From assembly GCF_043290135.1 (NCBI RefSeq), contig NC_134702.1, positions 189,380,491 to 189,444,490 of the forward strand: a stretch of DNA of 64,000 bases. The letters run 5' to 3'. The notes under the pieces are model-generated. The model was given only the letters and a program-made list of their open reading frames with translations. It was not told the DNA's origin and did no database searches. Shown here one piece after another: positions 1-12,983 of this stretch (positions within the stretch are counted from its first letter, which is position 1; each line of letters opens with the position of its first letter). This DNA is from Rhipicephalus microplus. Its lineage: Eukaryota > Arthropoda > Arachnida > Ixodida > Ixodidae. The position numbers were made by a program, and so were the translations under genes.

Positions 1-2
1 CA

Positions 3-1166
3 GACAACATAGCAGAAGCAAGGCGAATAACTGCACTACAAACTGATCGGACTGACGTTGCTGTCTTGTTTGATGGGACTTGGCAGAAGCGCGGGCACAA
101 GAGCCACAATGGTGTTGGCGCTGCAATTTCGTTGGACACTGGCCTCTGCCTGGACTACGAAGTGTTGGCAAACTACTGCCAAGGCTGTAGCAGCCATAAA
201 GTCCTTGACAACAAAGAGGAAGAAGTATGGCAGGCCTTCCATTCTCCTGTGTATAAAAAAAATGTGGACTGCACATCACATGCCATGGAAACACAAGCTG
301 CACTACGCATCTGGAGCAGGACGCAGTCCTATAACGTGTAGTTCACCACATTTCTGAGCAACGGCGAAAGCAAGGCATATGCTGCAGCCTGTGAAGCACA
401 CATATATGGGTCGAAGGCAGTGATGAAGAAGACTACACGAACCATGTTGCCAAACGTCTTGGTACTGCACTTAGAAAGCTGAAAACACCACTGCCCCATG
501 GGCAGAAGCTCAGTGACAAGACCATTCAAAGGCTGCAGAACTATTATCACATCGCAATAACCAGCAACCGGGGCAGCGTAAGAGGCATGTTCTGTGCAAT
601 CTGGGCCTCGTATTTCCATTTGTGCTCCAGCAATGAGGCAAGCAGCCACAAGCGCTGCCCCGATGGAAAAGGGTCATGGTGCAGGCAAAAGAGAGCCCTA
701 GCTCTGGGAGAACCTGCTCCTGAACACCCCCCTCCTGACCAAAGCACAAGGCAAAGCACTGCTAACAATTTATGAACGTTTAACAGATGCCGAACAGCTT
801 GCCCACTGTTTGCAAAGGAAGACACAAAACGCCGCTGAATCCTTGAATCGCAAGATTTGGATGTTGTGTCCGAAGAGTCGTTTCGCATCACGTACTGCAG
901 TGGAGACTGCCACCGCCATTGCAGTGCTGTGGTTCAACAGGGGCCACTCCAGCTTCGAAAAAGTGCTGAAAGAACTGGGAGTCCTTCCTTCGAAGCAGCT
1001 GGTCAGACTCAGCCTGGAAAGTGATCAGAAAATAATCCGGAAGATGTCTGTGAAGCTGACTGCTGAAGCCAAGTCCCATCGCCGCAGCCAGGTGAAACGA
1101 GCCCGTTCCGAAGACTCTGTTCGCAAGAACTGTGAAGGCAAAACTTATGCATCAGGAATGTTCTAG
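3..1166 (+). pseudogene. Mutator-like transposase, broken, 5' end outside window
   Basis: The product would be a Mutator-type DDE transposase, which cuts and moves its own element. The first block (3-341) reads in one frame from the window edge and contains FDGTWQKRG, the start of the catalytic core, then LDYEVLANYCQGC. The same frame continues past an in-frame TAG at 339 (FLSNGESKAY, a GDGDSK-like block). It moves to another frame near 425 (NHVAKRLGTALRKLK) and returns near 733, inside a C-rich run. The last block, 810-1166, has TQNAAESLNRKIW and ETATAIAVLWFNRGH, typical of the family's C-terminal half, and ends in a basic tail at a TAG. No introns are visible. One stop plus two frameshifts make it non-functional. 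The family assignment rests on motif memory and is strong; exact lesion positions are approximate. Confidence 0.8.
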
Positions 1167-2698
1167 TGTTCCAAGTCTAGTAATAGACATATTGAAGTAC
1201 ATTCACACAAAGTTTTATTTAATTTCAGCAAGAATTTTGGCATTCAATGTACAAATAAACTTTCATTTGAGTTTTTCTCAAATTGGTGTTTTCGCCCATT
1301 TTTAAAAGTTTGTGCGCACAATTTTTACCTCTTCTACTTGGATCCCAATAAAATTTTGCACAGATGTTCTTTGGGGTGCATAGAAAGCGGAAATCTTGTT
1401 TATACGTCTAGTCTCACAACATATTTATTATAGTTCGAAAACAGAATGCCAACAAACAAAAAAGAATGACACTCTAATTTTAATTAATTTTTGTTAATAA
1501 GAAAATTCAGATAAATTGAATTCACCTAGATTTTAGCAATTTGTGGCTTGTAACGAACTACCGAGTGTGTTTTAAAATGCTCTGGCATATCAATTACTAA
1601 AAAAAAATGTGTGTACAAGAAAGGTGTTAATTGTACACTTTAATACAACTTAAAAATCGAACTACTATCGCTATAAAAAACTGATAACAAATATCATAAC
1701 AGGAGCTCAATTTACAAAACTGTGCAAATTTCAGCCCTCTATCTAAATTCATGTTATAATTTTTTTTTCGAGGAGCAGAAGTAGCAGCCATTTCAAGCTT
1801 GAGTTCTTTAAAACAAATCCCTGATATAAGGGTACTTAAAGCCAGTATACTTTAGCATGTATTTGTGTGATCCCTCTTTGTTTTTTACGAAATTGAGGCA
1901 CTTGGGCCAACAAAGAAGCTACGAAGGGACGCCCAGAAAAAGTCTGAGCAAGAATGCTTTCAGAAACAGTGCCTAGCAGCACTCACGTGGCTCTGCAGCA
2001 GATGCTACAGGCTTTTGAAATATAGAAAGACCAGGTGGAGCGAAATGAAGAGCCTGCTTCAGATGCTTCATGCAGCAATAACTTGTAGCAGCCTAATGCC
2101 AGCATTTGCATGTGCAAGACACAGCCCTATGAAGCACTGCAGTAGGAAGTGCAGGAACTGCACACCCTCAAGAAAAGCTGAAGAAAAGCTTGCTTCGAAA
2201 AACCTTTTCAGCTAGTGAGTGCTTTTTATATTTTTATCATGCTCTATTTGTCCCCACTTATTTTTATATTCCTCAACTTTCGACAAACAAACTGTATGAG
2301 TAATGAGAGAACATTCAAACAATGTCGGCACAGCTTTGCAATGTAGTTGTTTGCATATTGTTGCAGCTGACGTGGCTGAACCATTGACATGATGGCTTGT
2401 GACATGCTGCTGAAACAATATCACAGCGTGGCTCTGGCTGCATAAGTGCGCTGTCATAAAATGAGGACCTAACATTTCTGGTGGAGTGAGTGGTGCTCAC
2501 TTAATGCAATGAGTGCTGGTTAGTTTACTGAAAAGGATACTTCTGCTGCCGTTTAGCACTCATTCATTGTCTTGCTTCTTCTCTCCTACAATTTTATATG
2601 CATCAATTTACCAATGTATTGTACAAACCACGCAGCCACTTTACTGAAATTCTTTGCATATTTTTTTCTCTATGTTTTGATACATTCACATAAAGAAT
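1167..2698. other. AT-rich non-coding stretch downstream of the Mutator remnant
   Basis: No convincing coding region. It probably holds the 3' part of the Mutator-like element, because no other element start is visible before about 1900. Segments near 1930-2215 have short open frames, but I recognise no family in them. Confidence 0.4.
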
Positions 2699-2731
2699 TG
2701 ATAGAGAGGTGACAGGTGCACCTCTCTATCA
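2699..2731. repeat. Perfect 13-bp inverted repeat (hairpin)
   Basis: TGATAGAGAGGTG at 2699-2711 is exactly complementary to CACCTCTCTATCA at 2719-2731, with a 7-nt loop. It lies in non-coding DNA just before the virus-like remnant. No function is evident. Confidence 0.8.
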
Positions 2732-2849
2732 GAGGGATGGGGCAGAATTATATTTCAAAATTGGGAAAAACTTGGTGAAATTCTAAAATCAGGGTGCTGG
2801 ATTCCTCACCTGACCAGTTGTGGAGCTTGGTGGTTTCCACATAAAACTA

Positions 2850-5157
2850 CACACCTTTCTGATGAATGATGTCACAAGATGACAGGAAGATAGAGGAAAA
2901 CCAGTCCCTACCTCTACAGATTGCCCAAGCTTACTGGGATCACAGAATATCACAGACTATGAATTGCTGAGATCGGCCAGGTCTGGTCCAGATGGTGAGC
3001 CAGAAACTCGCTAAAATACCTAGCGATATCACACCGTGGAGTTGGGCGGACCCGCTCTCACCTTTTCTTTTGACATGGACAACCGGAGAGAAACAACAGG
3101 TCAAAAAGCACACATCTTGGCTTGGAGCATGCGCAATACATAACGTGCGAATCGACCACCAAGTTAGAGCTGAAGTGGTGGGTGTGGATGTGACAGAAAA
3201 GTACCGTGCGATAGCCAAGGTTTTGAGCGAGCCAACTGGCGACTTTCAGGCCAACAGATTTTTCGAGTTGTCGGCCATGCTGGACACCAAGGCTATTTCG
3301 CAGCTCGTTGAGGCGGTCAGAACAACAGCCGGCTCCCCAATGACGAAGCTGCGTACCTTAGATGCATGTTGTTGGATGAGGTCGTGGTTGATGGAGCCAA
3401 GATGATGAGGATCACACCTGGCCTCCCAGTTTGCACTTGATACATACATAACAAAAGTGGAAAGATATATGGGTGCGTACGGCGACCAGGCGACCAACGG
3501 GTCACTCGCGGCTGTCCACCTGTCATACTTCCCAGCACTGATGACAAGGAAAGCAATGTACCCGGGGAGGAGCAGATTCTGCACAGACACCTGGGGTAGC
3601 CAGACGGCTGTGGTCCCTGTCAAGATGGAGTACAGTGGCTCTCGTGCAGTGTTACCTTACATGCTGAGTTTTGTCACCACAACATACTGGACCCAGAGAG
3701 TGGGTTACAATGTAACCGTGAAGGATATGGCGGTCGCTGGCCCCCGCGTTTTCCAAGTTGACTGCTTGCCCAGGGCTGGGCAGGCACTCATCGGTGGGCC
3801 AGAGAATGTGTTGCTGGTGGTGATAGGCCTTGAGGTACACCCGGGCGACAGTGTCAAGTTTGCACTCGGAGGTGGAAAGACGGTTGATGTGCTCGGAAGG
3901 TCCACAAAGATGGGAACATCCCCCGATCCAACATTACGCGAGGAAGTCGTGGATGCTTGGGTGGAGTCAAGAAAAAGGGCGCATTGCTAGACGCCAGAGA
4001 GATGCATATGAGGCACTGACGATGCTCAACACGATGGTCGGCACCCAGGGTGTCTTCAATGTGGCACTGAACCTAGCCACCGAGTTGTCAAGAGTGTTCT
4101 TCCTTGGCGGTGGCGTAGCGGATGGTGGACAGGACAGCTACGGACTGTCTTGTGTGGGTGACCGCATGGCAACTGGGAAGCACTTTGGTAAAGGAGGACC
4201 TATGGTTCAAAAGTACGCCTTCGACGATGAAGGTGCGGTTGGGAACCAGCTCGAGTGGATCAGGTTTTACTTCCTGTCACCAGCTGGGATGTTGTGTGAG
4301 GGGACGGCGTCAACTAGTGGCTACGTGGAGGGCAAATGACCCCACATCAGCGGCTACACATGTGATGCCTTCTCGGCTGCCGTCAGTGAGTCGGATTATG
4401 AGCTGCGCATTGCGCGCACCATCCTGTTGGTGGCACCTGGGGTGCCATCAATCAGGCCCAGGCATGAATGTGCCCTATCATATTGGCTGAGTGGCAATGC
4501 CACCTTGTTAGCTGGTACGACTTGGGGTGCATATCTATCATTTGGCCTGGATTGGGCGATGCTCAACGGCTTGCTGACACCTTCATCCGATCTCAAAATC
4601 TCCCTTAAGTCGCTGGTCCCACTTGTCACCAATGGGCGGATGACCAACTGCATCGTGTCAAAGAGAGGGCTGTACAAGGAGGGCAAACACTGGACAGGTT
4701 ACTCAGAGGTGACCAAAAACGTGTCCACAGATGGGGTTGAGAGGAAGTTGCTCGATGTGCAGGGCCCATGTTCATCATCAGAGCTGTGATGAACAAGCTT
4801 TGTTTGCGGCTGGACAGGCCGCTATCGAAGCAGTCATACTATGACTTCAATGAGGATGAGGACTCCGTTCCTGATGGGGTCATCATGAAGGGGTCATCAG
4901 GATGGGTTTCTGTTCAATGATACAGTGTCGTCATCAGCAGCGTTTTATGGTGGAAGCTAAACTTCGTGGCCCTGGTATGGTCCGTTGAAGGCGATGCCCA
5001 CTTGCAGCAACACTGTGGCCAGGCGAGTTCTTCTACAAGCATGGTCACATTATTTGTGCATCAAATATGTCACAACTAGAAGTCTACAGCCTGGCAGATG
5101 CAAGCCCCAGCTGCGCCAATCCGTTCGAAATGACTGACCCAGTTGCGTCCACCAAGT
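2850..5157 (+). pseudogene. Degraded intronless coding remnant, candidate endogenous dsRNA-virus (totivirus-like) capsid
   Basis: About 2.3 kb is protein-like, but the frame changes repeatedly. The most evident frames are 3120-3370, 3457-3960 and 3980-4789. The last runs through one in-frame TGA at 4337 and stays protein-like on both sides. Further coding-like pieces run from about 2850 and up to about 5157. The total would be a protein of roughly 700 residues, with no zinc finger, RT, transposase or membrane domain. It is richer in G+C than the flanks and has no introns. Length, composition and the lack of any host domain fit a capsid of a toti-like dsRNA virus copied into the genome. That is inference: I matched no diagnostic motif. 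Alternatives are a decayed host retrogene or an unfamiliar transposon protein. At least four frameshifts and several stops exclude function. Confidence 0.4.
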
Positions 5158-8100
5158 GAGTGATTTCTTCGTAAGGTGCCTTGCTACTCGCCGCATGGTG
5201 ATGCGCTTTAGTTGTATTGATAGCTTGTGTGTCGCTTTCTGTAAGCGCATTAGAAGTTGAACTTCACTTTTGTGCGCTCCGTCATCTGAGATCCCTCCTA
5301 TACATTGTCTTCAGACTATACCGCACCTCCAAGTAAAGCGGTCGAACTCCTTGGGAGAAAACAAGCAGCAGCTGCGTCTCCTGTTCTGGGTTCCCAAGTG
5401 CTGCTGTCATGCTCTAAATTGAAAGGAAGTGACTGCTTACTTGTTCAATTGTGCAGTTGTTGGAAGCTCTGGTAACTACTTTTCCTGCTCGCTGAAAGCA
5501 GAGGTGCTGAGGCTCGCAACGAGCTGGGCAGACGCATATAGTTACGTATTTAAATCCGTAGAATGCGCACTTTTATTGTAGTGAGGTAGGCACTGTTTAC
5601 CAAAACAGCCTACTTTAAAGCAAAAATTAAAGGTGTGAATTTCTGTTTGACTAGTGCTCATGCATTGTTGCTTCATCTGTGCGATTCCTGTGCCTGTAAA
5701 CGTGCGTCGCACGCCCGCATGTTTCGTCATTGTACTCGTAACAATGCCTTTTTGAATTCTCTTAAACGGTTGCAACCCTTAATGTTCATGTTCAGATCGC
5801 ATTATCTTCTAGTAAATTCACGTGGACGCACAGCAACAAAAACTATAGACCATCTCCCCGAAGCACACCCTGATGGGATGCGAAGCAGCAGCGGTGTGCA
5901 CAACGTTGACCCGGTTGAAACAGGCATCGTTTGTTTGAAACGCAAAGACACGGGAGGTGGGACGTGCTGAAGACCCTTGCGCTCGGCTTCCTTGGCTCAG
6001 GTCTCGTCAATGTTACTCGCGTGTTGTCTGTATTCTCGAAAGCGATCGGTGTCCTTGACTCCCACCTCGTCGGTGTCGCTGGTCTTTCACTGCCGAAACT
6101 TGCATTCAGCTTCCCTGGCTTGCACTTTGTCGATGTTGAGGTTGACATTCGCAAACGCGATCAGCTGCGCTAACCCTCGCAATGCCTGCGACAGCCGAGA
6201 AAGATACGTGCACACTAGCAGGAAGCATGTGGCGACGGTGTCCGGACCGTCGGCGCGATCGTGCAGCAAACAGTGGGACACAGTCCACAATGTTGGCGCC
6301 GCAAGACTTTCGAGGCGCACGCACCCGCCGGCTCGCGGCTTCTCGCCGACAGATGGGAAGAGGTCGCGTGAGTGAAATAATGCCCATGTGAAAAGTGGGC
6401 TCGAGCGTTGCGAGCAGTGGAGAGAGTGACGCGAGGAAGAGCGGACACAAGGCGAGCATGCGGCGGGCGACGGAGAGAGACGTCACTGCGCACCGCTAGG
6501 AGGGCGTGAGCTACTTGGCACCGTTCCAACACCTGTGGGGAGGGGAGTGGATGGAGGGACAGCATTACACAGGCTAGTAAAAGAGCTGCTTCGCGTCTAA
6601 AAAAAGTCGTGTTTATGTTCGGGATGCCATCGGCTAGGATGAGAGTGGCCGAACGAGTTCGCTGTGCACCGTTGAACTTGATTCGCCCAGTATGCAGCTA
6701 AATAGGTCGTGAAACGTTTTACAAAAATTTTCAACTACATGTGTACTCAGAAGTGCAACTCTCCATTCAATATTATGCCTCGACTCGTTTGATCATCTAG
6801 GCGCACTGAATAACTTAAAAAAAGTACTATTTAGGTTTCCCAGCTAATGTTCTTTTCAACTGTGCAAGTGACGTCTTTTTAAGACAGCGAATGAAAAGTA
6901 TATGTCATTGATAAAACAAGGCGACACAGCGATGTCTTTGAGCCTTGGTTGAGCGTGGTTTGTAGCATCACACTGTTTTACGCCTTTACGAACTACAGCG
7001 TTGTCTGCAAGAGCATAGTCGGCTCTTGGGCTTTGAGTCCTATGCCGACGTCACTGGCATTATGTATTGATATAGCCATCAGCACAATGTAGTGTTTGTT
7101 ATGACTATTTGTGCATGAGACAATGTTCTGAAAACGAAGGCTTCACAAATATTATATAACAATTTTCCACCTTCAATCTGTAGCGCAGAACCTAATTACG
7201 CTTGTGTGAAACCAGACGAACGCCCTGATCTGTAGACAAGCCACATTCAAATATGTATTTACAGCTGTACGCGTCAGGCTTCCTTAACCTATTTCAGAAA
7301 AATTTCTTATACAGAGTTTATGTGACTCAATTTGATGCAACAACTGCTCAAATGGCCTGAAAGCGTAGCTGTGGACGATATGGCACCTATTTAAAAAGTT
7401 GAAATAAATAGCATATGACGAGAGAAGGGCAGTACACCGCAATGGGGGTTACAGCACTAAAAAGGTAACAAAATATAGCTCGAAAGTGTACATGAGATTC
7501 GTCCACAGGATTGCCAAACAAAGCGGTAAATATGAAAAGAGCACATGTTAGATAAAGAAAAAGTTTTAACTACATTTGCAAGCACGAATCAAAAGCACTC
7601 ACAAGACAAAAACGTAGGAACATTACATGTTCGTAATACATGAGGTAAACTAACTAAATTAAGGTGTGCATCATTTCAATACTGTTATGGTGGGTATCTA
7701 CATTAGAATTATGCCACTTCACCAAAACGATTCTTCGCTCCCCTAAGCCTTAACTCTTATGTTCACAATTATAGTGCAATCGTGTGCGTGTAGTGCACGG
7801 ACGCTGCCATTTCCTTCGCATTGCTATTTCTGGGCAAAAGTTTATGGAGCAGAATTTAAAAAATCAACATGCACACGACAAATCGCCACAATGCATAGTT
7901 TAATTTGTCAAGTACAATAAATGATTTGCTTTGCATCTCGATCGAGCCCTTTTCCTTGTTTTCCCCCATGCAATGCTACACGAAAACACTACAGTGTGCA
8001 TAATCACTCCCTAAAATGTAGCACGCTGGGCAAACATGCACGCCAAATGCAACACCGTTTCCTTTTTTTTTAGATTAATTTGTTGGTGTACGTTTCACCG

Positions 8101-8535
8101 TGCACGTGTCGCTTCCTGGATGTCCAACTGGCGTATGTTACTCTTCAGTCAGTACATGCTACACTAGAACATTATCTTGCCAATTTATTGCAAGTGCTTC
8201 ACAACCTCGCTCGTAGAAAAAAGATGGGTAAAATAAAGATTTTTTAAAACTACGAAGCGCGCTACTTCTATACACGGAGGCGTCACCCAGTGCTCGTCCG
8301 TTCGTGCATGAGTTGCAAGTTCGTCGGCCGCGGGGTTGTGGTTGCTGCTGCGAAAGTTATACGTTCTGATTTCCACAGTTCCTTCCCTGTGGCCACTGTT
8401 TAGTTATGAAGACAGCATACTGAGCGTGGACATGTACATCAGCGGGTGTATGACACTGTGACTTTGTTGCATATTTGTGCACAGAGCGTTTCTTCCTCGA
8501 CTATGCGTGTTTGTGTGTGAACACGTGAGTGCTTA
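5158..8535. other. Long non-coding stretch with a CpG-rich block at about 5960-6580
   Basis: No recognisable gene. The interval 5960-6580 is clearly richer in G+C and CpG than its AT-rich surroundings and has overlapping short open frames on both strands, which is expected from composition alone. It is bracketed by short inverted copies of a GAYGCGAAGCAGC-like motif near 5878 and 6590. From about 6600 to 8500 the DNA is AT-rich with no structure I can name. Confidence 0.4.
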
Positions 8536-11500
8536 ATGCCGAACAAGTGTTGTGTACCTCGATGTCGCGGGAACTACAAGAACGGATCCAAATTGCGGAT
8601 ATTCCGATTCCCGAAAGATGAAGAGTCGACAAAAATGGATTCGCGCTATACCGCGAGAAAACTTCTTACCAACATAGAACACGAGGGTGAGTAGTTCATT
8701 TTTTTTTTCATTATCCATTCATCGCAAGATGACCTGCACTTATTAGAGAGAGAGAGGCATTGACAATTCTTGAATATATATTTGCTAGGCACAAGCTCAG
8801 CAGTACTGCTAACGATTAAAACTTAAAGGATATGTCTAAAGCACTAGGCGCAAAACGTGTTTATTTAGTTACGCGAAGGTCTATGTATTTCTTCAGGTCT
8901 GTGAGCTTCACTTCCACCTGGAAAACATCACGCTCGAAACATCGTATACAGACGACTCGACTGGATGAACAGTCACTGCCCCCTTGCCGCATGCGCGCTT
9001 ACTCCCAGGGGCGATTCCGTCGTTATTCCCCGACTGCCCCAAGTATCTGACATCACAGCGCAGTGCACGAGAAGCTCCGGAGGCAAAACAGTTGTGCCTG
9101 GAGTCGCGCGCACTGCAAAAAGCTCTTCAGCAATCGGCTGAGACATTCCAACATGAAGTTGAAGAGGACAGAATTCAGTCACTCAAAGACCTGTCGGACT
9201 ACAGGAGATGCGATTCGTCGGCTTTCTGGCACGCAATAGAAGCGAAAGAACGCATCATCCTGCTGCACGTTGTTGACGAGGATGCCCCAAGCATTGAATA
9301 TTCTGGCACGATCAAGCCGGATTTGAGCATACGCTTTCACTATTTGAAGGCCCCGACTCAGAAGCTCGGACGTAACATCTCGATTCCCGAAGTAGCTTCA
9401 GAGAAGAGAGAAATTACGGAGGTCCTTGGAACTATTAGAGAATGGGACCGCGACTTGATTTCGACAACCACCTTGAAGGGAGATACTGTAAAAACTGTGC
9501 GTGCACTGCTTGCCAAGCTGTGTAAAAAGGAAAAAGAGGATGATGTTCCCACAATCAAGTTCTTGATCGAGCAGCTCAACCTTTTGTCCGAAAAAAAGGT
9601 GTGAAGATGCCCCTCACCCGACGTCATGGTGTTTGCCTGCCTACTTTTTACCATCTTGCCTCACGCTTACAGATACATCCGCAGCTCCGGAAACATCATT
9701 CTTCCGCATCCTGTAATTATCCGATCAGTATGCTCGTCATACAAAATGAATCCCCAGCTTGAGCACAAGCAGTCTGCCTTTCTGAGATACATGGCGAAGA
9801 GGATATCGAACCTGGACGATTGCCAGTGCATTGTTACGCTAATGGCGGACGAAATACGCATGAAGCCTTTTTTTGAGTACAAAGGTGGAAACATCACTGG
9901 CATTGCGCACAACTTACCAGAGGCGGCCAACAACGCTCTTGCTTTTATGGCTCAGAGCCTCAAGTCAAAATTCAAAGAGGTAGCCCATATAGTGCCCGTT
10001 CACTCTGCAGATGAAAAGTTTCTGCACGAGGTGCTGAAAGAAGTATTTTTTGGCTTGGAGAAGATTGGCTACCAAGTTGTTTGCATTATAACCGACAACA
10101 ACAAAATCAACAGGAAAGCTATGGAGCATATTGATCGGTCTTCTCCAACTTGCTAGTCTTCGGAGACTTGCTTTGTCTACGAGCATCGTTGTGATCCTGC
10201 AAGGCCACTGTTTTTTGTGGTAGACCCAGTTCATATTCTGAAGTGCATTCGCAACGACTGGCTGAAGCAGAAGAATCACATGCGGCACTTTTTTTTTCGT
10301 GATGGATTCAGAACACACAAACGGTCGGCGCATGTTGACGACATCATTTCAAACCATCAGAGATGTGTATATGCTGAGGTTAGCCAGCTACTGAAGCAGG
10401 CTCACACACCGACTCGGAAAGGGCTCTTTCCGACGGCCTTTGAAAAATATGTATAAAACTTGCCCTGCAGATATTTCACAACTCCTTCTCTCCCGCCCTG
10501 CCTGTCCTTGAATCGAAGCAAAACCTTCAGTTTGTTGAGGGGACTGCGGCTTTCATTGATATTGTGCTGACGTGGTGCAAGATTGTGAATGGCCAGACAC
10601 CATACAAGGGGAAAAGGCTGAGAGATGAACTCCAACGCCCGGTGTCTTCTCTAGATGACCCGCAAGTGGACTTTTTGTACAACCTTTTGGACTGGCTGGA
10701 CGAGTGGAAGAATCGCACTGCGGAAAACGACAGCGGCCAGTTGACCAAGGAAACCCACGCTGCTCTCCACCAAACAACTCAGTAACTCGTGGAAATTGCT
10801 ACATACTGCCTCATTGAGCTCCACATGTTCTACGTCCTGTTTGGCAAGATCCAAACCAACAGCCTGGAAGACCGCTTTGGAAAATACAGGCAACTCGCAG
10901 GGTCGCATTACTATGTGTCCATACGACAAATCTACAAGGGCGAAAACAAGATGTGTTTGCAAAGCACACTGCCGACTCTCAGTAGACCTTCACAGCACGA
11001 AAGTCACAGAAACAAACAGTGGGAAGAGCTGGATCGAGACGAGCGTGCAGCACGTGCTACCTACAATATGGTTGTCACGCAAGACACCATGTCTAAGATG
11101 ACGGACATCATTCCGGTATTAGTGTACAGTGTGGCAGGATACTGAGTTTACTCCACTTTGAGAAGGCTGAAATGCGAGCAGTGCAGGGACGTCTCAACCA
11201 TTCACAAGGAAGTCACTGTCTCTGTGGAAGCTCCGAAGTTCGAGCTTGTGAAGGAGCTTGACCGAGGAGGACTCGTACATCCTTCAATATTTGCTGTCAA
11301 TGTCGTTGCACACAGCTATGCAGTCGTTGAGGAGTTTTCAAGAACAAATGACTTTTTGACCATTCCCATTCAGCGTCAAGTGGCGACAGATCTCACTGTG
11401 GTTCTACTCAATGAAGATGAGTCATCTGATTTCGATGGCTGTGATGCTAGATGCACGAAGGAGATTTTCCTTAAGTACATTTTGTGGTGCAGTTCGAACA

Positions 11501-11598
11501 TTTTGCTGAACAACTTCTGCTCCAGAATGAATGATGACATTCGTGACGCCAGTGAAAAAGAAAAAAAGAGGGAGCTTCAAACACTGAGTAACAAGTAG
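8536..11598 (+). pseudogene. THAP-domain P-element-like transposase, one intron, multiply broken
   Basis: THAP9/P-element transposases bind DNA through an N-terminal C2CH THAP finger and cut with an RNase-H-like core. Exon 1 (8536-8686) begins MPNKCCVPRCRGNY, the THAP start, and is frameshifted at the A-run near 8632. The donor GTGAGT at 8687 and an acceptor ending at 8896 (TTTCTTCAG) join in phase to VCELHF, the CxxHF end of THAP, followed by LPGAIPSLFPDCP. The transposase core follows: MADEIRMKPFF (first acidic block), IITDNNKINR, VVDPVHILKCIRNDWL and, near the C-terminus, LEDRFGKYRQLAG. In-frame stops lie at 8675, 8966, 9602, 10154, 10783 and 11143, with a second frameshift near 10456. All domains are in order, so this is an almost full-length dead copy that kept its intron and is not a processed copy. 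Terminal inverted repeats were not located. Confidence 0.88.
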
Positions 11599-12710
11599 AA
11601 TAGATGTGGTTTTCTTCCCAGGAAAAATCGTACTTGAAATCAAGATGTTGAAATCATTCGTGTGATTCTCTAGTGCGCCGCGGCGGTAGAGCTAGAGCAT
11701 CAAGACTTTTGCAAGCCGGATGCAATCCTTCGTTACTCCGTGGAGCAATGTTAGGATGCTTAGTAGGATTTTTTTTCCCACATCTTTTATTCGGCCCAAT
11801 CTAGCCGCAGTAGCTGAGACAGCGAGTGCGTTAGTTCTCCCAAAACGTGAACGAGACACTGGCTTTCCGCCACATTCGCGGGGTAACTGGGCCCCCTCCC
11901 TCTGACTTCACTGCAGCAGTCCTGCGGCCTTAAAATTTTGTTGGTGTTGAGTTAAAGCAAGCCAGAACCAATAAATGGAGGGGGGGGGTCATAGAAGAGG
12001 CGCTACACAGTAAAGAACAGTCAAGGCATGTCTGTATATTAGGCTTAATTGAAGCTTTGCATCTGACACGGCCTGCCCAACAGAAACTAATAAAGCTCGA
12101 GCCCAGACCACGCCCAAGATGAGCAGAAATCAGCCCTGCCGAACCCGAAGCGCTTGAACAACTCTAGACGCAGCTCCTCCTCTCTTTGACTCCTTTATTC
12201 CCCCCTATCCATGCGAAGCATAGCACACAGGGCGTAGTATAGTTAACCTTCCTACCTCTCTTATATTGTTTCTCTCTCCACTGAAATATATGTATGAAGC
12301 TTTACTAACATATTATGCACTTTTGATCCATTCATCTCGTTGCAATGCTGTGATGAGAAAAAATTCACATGATAGTCAACCTTAACTTTTCCAAAAATAG
12401 GCAGCAGGAACTTCTAGCCAACAAATGAGCTCACTGAATTAAAAATAAAGCAAATAACACTCAGTACCCGACACCAGTGAGTTAGTCACCAAAAGTGCAG
12501 CAGTACTTTTTAAAACTCGCTATACAAGCCCCAACACTATCAGCACTATGAGATATACAAGGGATCATTTTGCATTACGGTAGCATCATCAGCTTCCACA
12601 GGAACCACAAAGGCCAGAGAACATGCTGGCACCATTTGAAACAAGAAAAAAAAGTGCTCAGCATAATAATGAAAAAAAAAGACAAGGTGTTAGTCATAAT
12701 TTGATAAAAG
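11599..12710. other. Non-coding stretch, possible 3' part of the THAP element
   Basis: No gene is visible. A pyrimidine-rich segment near 12170-12290 resembles the 3' end of a tick retroelement, but I cannot assign it. The rest is unremarkable AT-rich DNA. Confidence 0.35.
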
Positions 12711-12725
12711 CAATGCATGAAAACT

Positions 12726-12968
12726 GATTGATTGATTGATTTGTGGGGTTTAACGTCCCAAAACCACTATGTGAATATGAGAGATGCCGTGTGGAGGGCT
12801 CCGGAAATTTTGACCTCTTGGGGTTCCTTAACGTGCACCCAAATCTGAGTACACGGGCCTACAACATTTCCGCCTCCATCGAAAATGCAGCCTCCAGAGC
12901 CGGGATTCGATCTCGCGACCTGCGGGTCAGCAGCCGAGTACCTTAGCCACTAGACCACCATGGCGGGG
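12726..12968 (-). mobile_element. tRNA-derived SINE (tick Ruka-like), complete, with target duplication
   Basis: Read on the minus strand, the element starts at 12968 with a tRNA-like head: an A-box-like TGGTCTAGTGGCTAA, then GACCCGCAGGTCGCGAGA and a B-box-like region, ATCGAATCCC. A conserved body follows, then a (CAAT)n tail. The flanks are CAATGCATGAAAACT (12711-12725) and CAATGCAGGAAAACT (12969-12983), a 15-bp target-site duplication with one mismatch. These SINEs are transcribed by RNA polymerase III from the internal boxes and depend on a LINE for movement. The match to the abundant ixodid SINE is from memory; the tRNA head, tail and duplication are visible directly. Confidence 0.88.
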
Positions 12969-12983
12969 CAATGCAGGAAAACT

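Noticed and set aside
5843..6600. CpG-rich block with overlapping open frames on both strands, bracketed by inverted GAYGCGAAGCAGC-like motifs; considered as a promoter, first exon or MITE
   Set aside because: The inverted match is only about 13 bases with a mismatch, no target duplication was seen, and open frames are expected from base composition.
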